Assembly (NCBI GenBank): GCA_965649825.1
Contig: OZ287699.1
Location: 1,488,001 to 1,552,000 of the forward strand
Direction: 5' to 3'
DNA length: 64,000 bases
Source of the DNA: Penicillus capitatus
Taxonomy: Eukaryota > Chlorophyta
Of this stretch, positions 57,601-64,000 are shown piece after piece. Within the stretch, counting starts at the first letter, position 1. Every line of letters begins with the position of its first letter. A program made the position numbers and the translations under genes. Under the pieces are notes generated by a model that had not been told where the DNA came from, made no database searches, and worked only from the letters and a program-made list of their open reading frames with translations.

Positions 57601-59870
57601 AACATCCGGGTCAACAGGCGTCTGGGTGTCTAAGGCCTGAGGGAAGAGATTCTATAATGCTCCCCATGGACTGGGAAGAAGTTAAAATGCAGATGTGGAA
57701 GGTCGAAGATCGTGGATGACAAGTCTCGGGACATAACAAACATCTGCAGCCGATTTCAGACGATAGCTATCGAAATGCACATTGTCCCGATGCTCCAAGA
57801 GAGAGATCCCCGAAGGAGTGTCGGATTTTTCAATTGCGGTCGACTGGATGGGCATCCGTGCACATTCTTAAATCACGAGTCGAAGCAATCCATCAATACC
57901 ACTCTGATTCTCTCTCCCGCTGAGGACGATTCCATGTTCCTTTGTCGGACATACTTTGTGTGGGAGTTGTAGACATCGTCGTGGTTCATGAAGCGTGAAG
58001 TGCTGGAAGTTGGGCGACTGACGTCTCTCAGGAAAACTGCTGGAGACCCATTCCGCATGATACAAAAGATCTCTCGATGACCTTCCTTCTACCTTGCCTC
58101 CACGTTGACAGCTGTGGCTGTCGTCGATTTCATTCCCACACAGACCTCTGTCCTGCCATTGTGGAAGATTTCCAGATCCCTATACAGACTGCGACGCGAT
58201 GGATCAGATTTCTTCAATTTTTCTGCGTGACTGTAGATCTGTGTCGGAGGTTCTGTTGATCCGTTCAGTGAAAACCGTCGAATCGAGTCTGCAAAATGCA
58301 TACGCTTGGTTGTTCTGTTTCTGGTGAGCGTGTGGGTAACGGTTGGCTTTCAGGTTACGTAGGGGATATTCCTTCAAACCTTCCGACTCCTGTTCTCTCA
58401 TACTGCAGCCCGGAAGACCTTCAGAGAATTGAAGATAAGACAATGTTCCGTCGACTGTCTAAATGTCTTTCGGGTCTCATTCGCTGTGTCTTAGGGAAAA
58501 ATCAGGCAGAGATATCCGTTGGGATACCTGGAAGATCTGGAAGCGCATGTACGTCTCGAAATATGGAAACCCCAATCCGGATGAGGTACCGTTCGTCCAC
58601 AACACATCTTTCTATGGTGTGGCGACGTGACAGGTTCCCGAACTGAGGGAATTGCCAGAAAAATCGGTGGATTTAGATAACCTGCCAGAACACTTAGGTA
58701 CTGCATTGCTGTTCTGCACAGTCAGCCAGATGACGGATTTGAGAGTGTAGGTGACTATCGAGCTCTGTACGAACGCAAAGTGCAACAGACAGATGCCCAA
58801 AGGGCAAAATTGACAGAGAGACTAAGTGATGGGGGTACACCAACGGTTCTGGCCCCGCGGACCGGACACGCTGTCCGCTTCCTGATGGGACGGCGGTCCG
58901 CGGGTGCCGACGGGTATAAAGCTGACGTCACGTCCTGCCTGTAGCATTTGCATTTGCTCAGGTTCGTCCCTCCGCTTCGCCGTGGCGCGTGCGCGCGACG
59001 CGGTGCGTCTTTCGTTTGGCATCTCCGTCACTAAGAAAACTGAAGGAAGAACAAGAGCTGTCCAGAGAAGAGACAAAAGCTAAAGTGACAGCGTCCTCCA
59101 GTGACCACAAGCTCTTCAAAACAATATCTGTTGCAGAGAATCGACAAGATCGTGCCCAAAAAGCGACGTCCGCGACGTTTTCGTCCGCAAAGTTCTACAA
59201 CGCCTGCTACTAGTTGCAAGAGCTCTACTGGTAGATGCACTCCAGCCATCTCGTGACAAGGAAGGTGGTTTATATATTGATGCTCTGTAGGGGTTTCCGC
59301 CAAGGAATTCTATGAGAAACTTGGTCTGTGTAAGAAGAGCAAACCAATCTTCAAACGCAGGTAAGGTGATGTTGTTAGAGAGGCGGTTGAAGTCGTGGGG
59401 TGGTGTCTTTGCAGATGAGGTATACTCGTTTTTTTGATCTGACCTTTGCGCGAACATCCATTTGCGATGTTTTAGTTTCAACCATCTATTATGAACGCCG
59501 TGATCAGGCAGAACCTGCCCCTCGGTTTTGAGAGGTTGCTTGTATAAAGTGACATGGATGGTTTAAATAAAAAATGGCTAGTGCAAACTGTTCTTCGCCA
59601 ATAACGAAAGAAATGGATTTTACATCTGAAAGATAATGGATTAGGCTCGACAGAGAAGGTAAAGCATTGACACGAGCGTCAAGAACAGAGGGCATCGCTC
59701 TTGAAGGTCCGATCCTCCCTCTTATAGAACTGCACAAACACAATTGGGCGAACTCTAAACCATCCGTAAAGAGAAGATTTCGTCGCCTACTGTATAAGCT
59801 ACGGAAACCTTCTGCTGCCTCGTCGCAGACGATCTCGTGAATCTCGTAAGATGGTCCTTTTCAGTTAGCA
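57601..59870. other. gene-poor stretch with degenerate frames and one GC-rich repeat
   Basis: About 2.3 kb. Plus-strand pieces such as WKIWKRMYVSKYGNPNPDEV and LPEKSVDLDNLPEHLGTALL (58535-58740) look protein-derived but are interrupted by stops. The 58852-59032 stretch is listed separately. No intact gene. Confidence 0.4.
58852..59032. repeat. GC-rich repeat copy 2 with nested hairpins
   Basis: Stems cccgcggaccg (58854-58864) and cggtccgcggg (58894-58904) are perfect inverse complements; inside lies a second palindrome, cggacacgctgtccg (58863-58877). It is followed by gggtataaagctgacgtcacg, holding a TATA-like string and a palindromic TGACGTCA, a CREB/bZIP-type site. The downstream part (ctccgcttcgccgtggcgcg and ctccgtca) matches repeat copy 1 near 56.7 kb. 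Confidence 0.7.
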
Positions 59871-60360
59871 CTCATGTTGTGGCAGCTTCCAGGAACTGCT
59901 GAGACATTTAAGAGGTGGCGAGAAACTCGTCAAACCCCCTCTATTATGGACCTAATAGCGAAAGCACGCATCTAGCATTGTTGGCGTTGAGACTTCTAAC
60001 AGACAAAGAGACTGACAGACTGGCCATTCTGAGAGCTGGAGGTATTCGTCCGTTAGCAAGCCTTCTCTCCTCTGGCCCAGAATAGGAAGTAAAAACCCTC
60101 TCTTCACTTTCGTGGATGCGATATTTTGGATGCTCTAGATAACCGAGTACTCAGCTGCAGCACTTGGAAACTAGGCAGCGGGTTCTCAAGAGATCAAATA
60201 TACCATTCGTGAAGCAGGAGGGATTGGTCCACGCGTTGGCTTGTCGGAAGAAGACCCGAATGTGTTTGTAGCAGAACTGGCAGCTGTCGTGCTGCGAAAT
60301 TTGTCACCGCAAATCCGACGAACCGTGCAGAGATCCAGGTGCCATTGCTGCTTCCCATTG
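59871..60360 (+). pseudogene. armadillo-repeat gene fragment, disrupted
   Basis: Two armadillo-like repeats are readable: HLALLALRLLTDKETDRLAI with LRAGGIRPLASLLSSGP, and IKYTIREAGGIGPRVGLSEE followed by DPNVFVAELAAVVLRNLS. Between them the frame is cut by stops near 60085 and 60170, with no good intron to remove them. The intact armadillo gene at 23-24 kb differs in sequence, so this is not a simple copy of it. Confidence 0.6.
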
Positions 60361-62268
60361 TCCATCATCTCAGCTGAAGCCTGTGTATCAGGCAGCGGAT
60401 GGATTGGATCCATTGTTGCGTCTATTGTCCTCAGGACAAGAAGCTCTGCACGATCCACTACTGTGTTGTGGGACACGTGGAATGCAAACCCACTGGAACG
60501 AAAACGAAATCGCTGGAAGGCACGTGTTGCTTCGACCCACACAGGGACATCTCTGCATTGCCCCGAGAGAGAATCCGAAGTTCGGGTGTTTTGGGCCTGG
60601 TCATGAACCCGGCCCGAGGTGCATATCCGCTTTGATGGGGCTTGTGTGTCATGGATGGATGTTGTTTTTATAGAGAGCGCAATGCTGAAGGTTATTCGCT
60701 CTTGCTCAAATTGACCATCGTGGAAGCAGAGAGCAATTCTCCGGAGCTTAATTTTAGTGCAGCGGGGAGAAACATAAGCCGTCGTCCACTGCATCGCGCA
60801 CTAGGTGATTCCGACTCATATGTCTTATTAGGGTGTGAGGCAAATTGACAAAGGAGAAAAGATCTAAGACCGCAAACTCCAAAGGCTTCTTTTCTCTCCA
60901 TGCTCGGCACCCGAGGTCAAAGAATCGATCATGAGAATGTTGACCAGAATGCATCTCGAAAGAGAATTCCGAAACAAGCAGACGTCTACGGTACAGACCA
61001 GGCCTACATTTGCCTCTGTGTCAGACACGGAGGCCTAACCTGATGGGATCATTGAATCGAAGAACGCAGTGGATGTTCATGGATCGGTGACTGTTGGGTG
61101 AATAAGACGTTCATTCCTTCACACTGCGCGATAATGTACCATTTATGTATACTGACTTTTCAATGAGAGGTTACCGTTCACTCGTTTGTGTTCTCGATCG
61201 ATGGAGGCTCGATAGGATGCTTCATTAAACATCCTTGGGGCTCAGGACAGCGAAATATACACATGTGTTGGTTTTCTGACGTGGGAGGGTACATGAGTAC
61301 TGCCGATACTCCAAAGGTTGTCCATCTACTGCTGTCACATCAGCTGTCTAACGGCGGAATCTAATGTACATTCGTCCGTTAAAGCGGCGGTTCCGAGGCT
61401 TTTTGCCACTAACGTTCACTCGTCTGTTCAATGGTGAGGTAACTAAAAAGCGTTGCAAGGCCGTGTGTGTTTTCATCTCGGTGTCGCGGTCACATCCTTC
61501 AGAGATGGATTCATCTGTCTCGGAGCACAGACGTCTTCACCGAAAGGCAGCGTTGGATAATCGAGGATCAACTCATGCAACTCGTCTGGGGTCAGCGTAT
61601 CCACATTCATCTCCATTTGACGGTAAATAATTAACAGCTCCGAGGGAATAAAGCCTGAATGACATAACACCGATGACGGATAGACACTAACCTCTGTGCC
61701 TGGTGATGCGCATCGTGCATACCGTATTCTAGCGTTATCCGACGGGTAGCAATCTGAACATGTGACTGCCAGTGTGGTGTCCATAAGAGATGAGGGTTGG
61801 CTCCTGGTGAACATCGAGCAGTTTTCACAGATCCTGTGTCACCACTGCTCAGCGAGTGCACTAGGCTGAGAGAATGCGTTACCAAGTCGCGGTGGTTATG
61901 AAATCGATGCGACCCTTCTCACATGTCGTCCGTCGGATGCCTCTACATAACAATAGACACAACACATATAGCTGACGGAGCCGCCGGATTTCTATGGTTT
62001 CGAGAAAACCCTGCGCGATGCTATTGAAACGGCGATGCCGCGACCATCATCCTACAGCGAAATCGGATCACTACCGACTCCGGCTGCGATATTGGCGCCA
62101 ACGAGAAGTCGCACCAACATCGTTAGAAATGCTCCGCTTCTCCGACGCGATTATGGACGACAAAAGGCACAGTGTCTCACTTCGCACAACGGTATCCCGC
62201 ACGTGGTGCTTTCCGAAAACCGTCAGTCATTGGCGGTGTTACGATCCACCATCTCAACGAAATGCGCG
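60361..62268. other. gene-poor stretch, no gene called
   Basis: About 1.9 kb. A 202-residue minus frame at 60186-60794 lies antisense to the armadillo fragment and has no domain. A minus frame at 61473-61814 (ELLIIYRQMEMNVDTLTPDE) may be a downstream part of the CPSF1-like gene. Otherwise nothing recognised. Confidence 0.4.
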
Positions 62269-64000
62269 CTAAGGAAAGAAGAAAGGATGGGTTGGACGAC
62301 TGACTGGAGGATTCGATTCGGGCTGGTCGGGTGAGAGATGCAGAAACAAAAGTGGATCGCAGATAGATGCCGATTGAAAGACCAGAGCATTGGATGTGGG
62401 GTCAACATCCATCTTGCAGGCAGCATCTAACATAGGCAGCGGATTTTCATCCATAAGAAAAAACTGTAGGAAGGCTGTCCCCTTGTAGAGAGCCAAAATC
62501 ATAGAAGATATTATCAAACTGATGTAAAGAAGCGGTGTCAGGTGATGACTGCCTCGTTTCAGTCATCACGGTGTCTTCTATGACAGTTGGTACCTGTACC
62601 GCCTCTTCACCCGAAGCTCATCTATGATGGATTCGAGAGTGGTCTCCAGTTGCAGCTCTGTGCCTTTGAGCACTCGGATTGTTTCGGGATAGACTTGGAC
62701 AAGTCTGGTGTCTTTGAAGAGACTGTCGGCAAAGACGGTCTTTGTTCCGATATTGAAATCCGACCTGGATGATAAGAGGTTAATCAGAGTTTAGGAAGAT
62801 CGTGATTGGCTCTGCTGCTCACTTGTCGGAAACCTCTTCCAATCTTTGTCCGGATTACAGCACCATGGTTCTTGTGGCTGTCGAGATCACATGATAGGCG
62901 CCTGTGGCATAGGGTGTGACGGTGCTGGTGCATGCGTTCTGTGTCAGCACGAAACTTCAGGGCCCAAATATCCTCGATGTCCGGAACAGGCACCTCGATG
63001 AGCACTTCAGCCACGATACCGTTTCTAAGAACGGCCAACTATCCAGAACAGCCAGAACCGACACATGTCACGAGATGAGGCGATTGACTAACGATCGGTG
63101 CACCACCAACCATATGTTCGTTGGACAAGGCTGGTGATCAAACAAGTGCATGCCTGGTATGTTGCGTTCCCGATTCGAGTTCTGTAGGTGTCCCCGAGAC
63201 AACATCCCGGATGGGACCGATGCAGAGCAGCGAGTCGATGACAGAGAAGGTAAACTGATGTTGTGAGATGGACGATTGCTTCGGCTTTTCTCCACTGAAA
63301 ACAACTGTCATTAGCCAAACGCATCTTATTGCCACTCTTGTCGTTATGTCAGGTGGGTGGTACCATGTCATCATCGTGGAGCTCTTCAGAAGGCGCATCC
63401 ATCACAGTATGATACGCTATCATCTCCTTCGTCTCTATGGGCGTGAATTTCACAAGGAATGAATCGCATTGCCAGATACCTATGAATAGCAGATCTTCGC
63501 CGATGACGTTCAGGCACGATGCGATAGGGGCGGCGCCTCCAGACTTGGTGATCTGTGCGTGTTACAGTTTGTCAGTGGCTGAGCTTAGACTGAAGGCTGG
63601 AGTGTTTATAACAATGTCATGGACTGTGTCCCTGTCGAGCTTCGACTGAACAACCAGAAGTTGTCCCGTTTTCAAGGCCAATAAAAGGGTGACGGTGTTT
63701 AACCAACACCACACGACTGCATCGAGTTCTGCATCTGGCATCCCTCTCCCTTTGTCATCGTCGAGGCGACCGCGGCATCGAATCCTGCACCAGGGCACCA
63801 TCATCAAAAGAGACACCATACACCCAATGTGTGTTCTTACTGGATGCACAGAAGTGGCATACTTCTGCACCATCTGTGTGATCGATGCCACTTCTCCCAT
63901 GTCAGAAATCTCTGGTTTCTTTGGGATCTCCACAGGACAACGTGTCCATTGACTCCCACAGGCAAACTCTGACTCTGAGACATGGACATGCCATCACCTG
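62269..64000 (-). pseudogene. CPSF1: CPSF1 (CPSF160/Cft1)-like gene, partial, apparently interrupted
   Basis: CPSF1 is the scaffold of the pre-mRNA cleavage and polyadenylation factor, built of beta-propellers. Minus strand, running in from beyond the right edge: VTLLLALKTGQLLVVQSKLD, IASCLNVIGEDLLFIG (family 'SCLTxLxDxxLFxGSRxGDS'), then IDSLLCIGPIRDVVSGTPTE (family 'LDSLLNIGPIxDxxxG'), HLVTCVGSGCSG, LAVLRNGIVAEVLIEVPVPD, IEDIWAL, then RLVQVYPETIRVLKGTELQL and ILALYKGTAFLQFFLMDE. An in-frame TAG at 63041-63039 sits exactly where the family has 'NGALSVL'. Short introns may explain some frame changes but not easily this stop. The N-terminus is outside the window. It could also be a working gene with an intron I cannot place. 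Confidence 0.6.

Noticed and set aside
60186-60794. 202-residue open frame on the minus strand
   Set aside because: Antisense to the armadillo fragment; composition is random-like and no motif is seen.
1-64000. Altered genetic code, as in some ciliates
   Set aside because: TAA, TAG and TGA all end well-recognised genes (IFT144, phytyltransferase and the SnRK2-like kinase), and conserved domains do not contain them, apart from the decayed right end.
1-64000. tRNA genes or CRISPR arrays
   Set aside because: I found no cloverleaf with a matching T-arm string and no regularly spaced repeats; the only tandem repeats are microsatellites and the 34-bp minisatellite. A covariance-model scan would be decisive.

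Overview
This window is nuclear DNA of a ciliated, plastid-related single-celled eukaryote. Genes are split by GT-AG introns that are mostly 45-60 nt. All three standard stop codons end genes, so I see no altered genetic code. Two cilium transport genes (IFT144 and IFT172) show a flagellated cell. A UbiA-type homogentisate phytyltransferase shows tocopherol synthesis, and so a past or present plastid. A calcium-dependent protein kinase with EF-hands, an SnRK2-like kinase and an arginine-rich CCCH zinc-finger protein fit a photosynthetic protist. A photosynthetic alveolate (chromerid-like) is my best guess, but a stramenopile, another complex alga or a green alga cannot be excluded from sequence alone. 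A full-length cyclase-associated protein argues against a typical apicomplexan, because those proteins usually keep only the C-terminal half.

Layout. 0-8 kb, mostly minus strand: MAP65-1, an orphan basic protein, phytyltransferase, CDPK. 8-15 kb: eIF3j (+), an orphan (-), IFT144 (-). 15-24.5 kb: small orphan (+), SnRK2-like kinase (-), PARG-like protein (-), CAP (+), CAMK-like kinase (-), armadillo-repeat protein (-). 24.5-31 kb: a lone 5S rRNA gene inside a divergent promoter, a zeta-toxin-fold P-loop protein (+), a small coiled-coil protein (-), PLAC8 (+), CCCH zinc finger (+). 33-37 kb: a second MAP65 (+) with two long introns. 37-52.8 kb: POP1 of RNase P/MRP (-), a small membrane protein (+), a coiled-coil protein (-), an orphan (+), ETF-alpha (-), IFT172 (-), Canopy (-). 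From about 53 kb the clean gene mosaic ends: there is a 34-bp minisatellite, frameshifted polyketide-synthase enoyl-reductase fragments on both strands, a broken armadillo-repeat fragment, GC-rich repeats, and a CPSF1-like gene running off the right edge with an apparent in-frame stop.

Themes. The left 52 kb is very compact: ETF-alpha starts 36 bp after the IFT172 stop on the same strand, another gene starts 29 bp after the IFT144 stop, and two convergent genes end 4 bp apart. The genes cover microtubules and cilia (two MAP65, two IFT), calcium and stress kinases, RNA processing (POP1, CPSF1-like, CCCH, eIF3j) and organelle metabolism (phytyltransferase, ETF-alpha). Exon boundaries were worked out by hand for the shorter genes; for IFT144, IFT172, POP1, CCCH and the CPSF1-like gene the outer limits are firmer than the internal splices.
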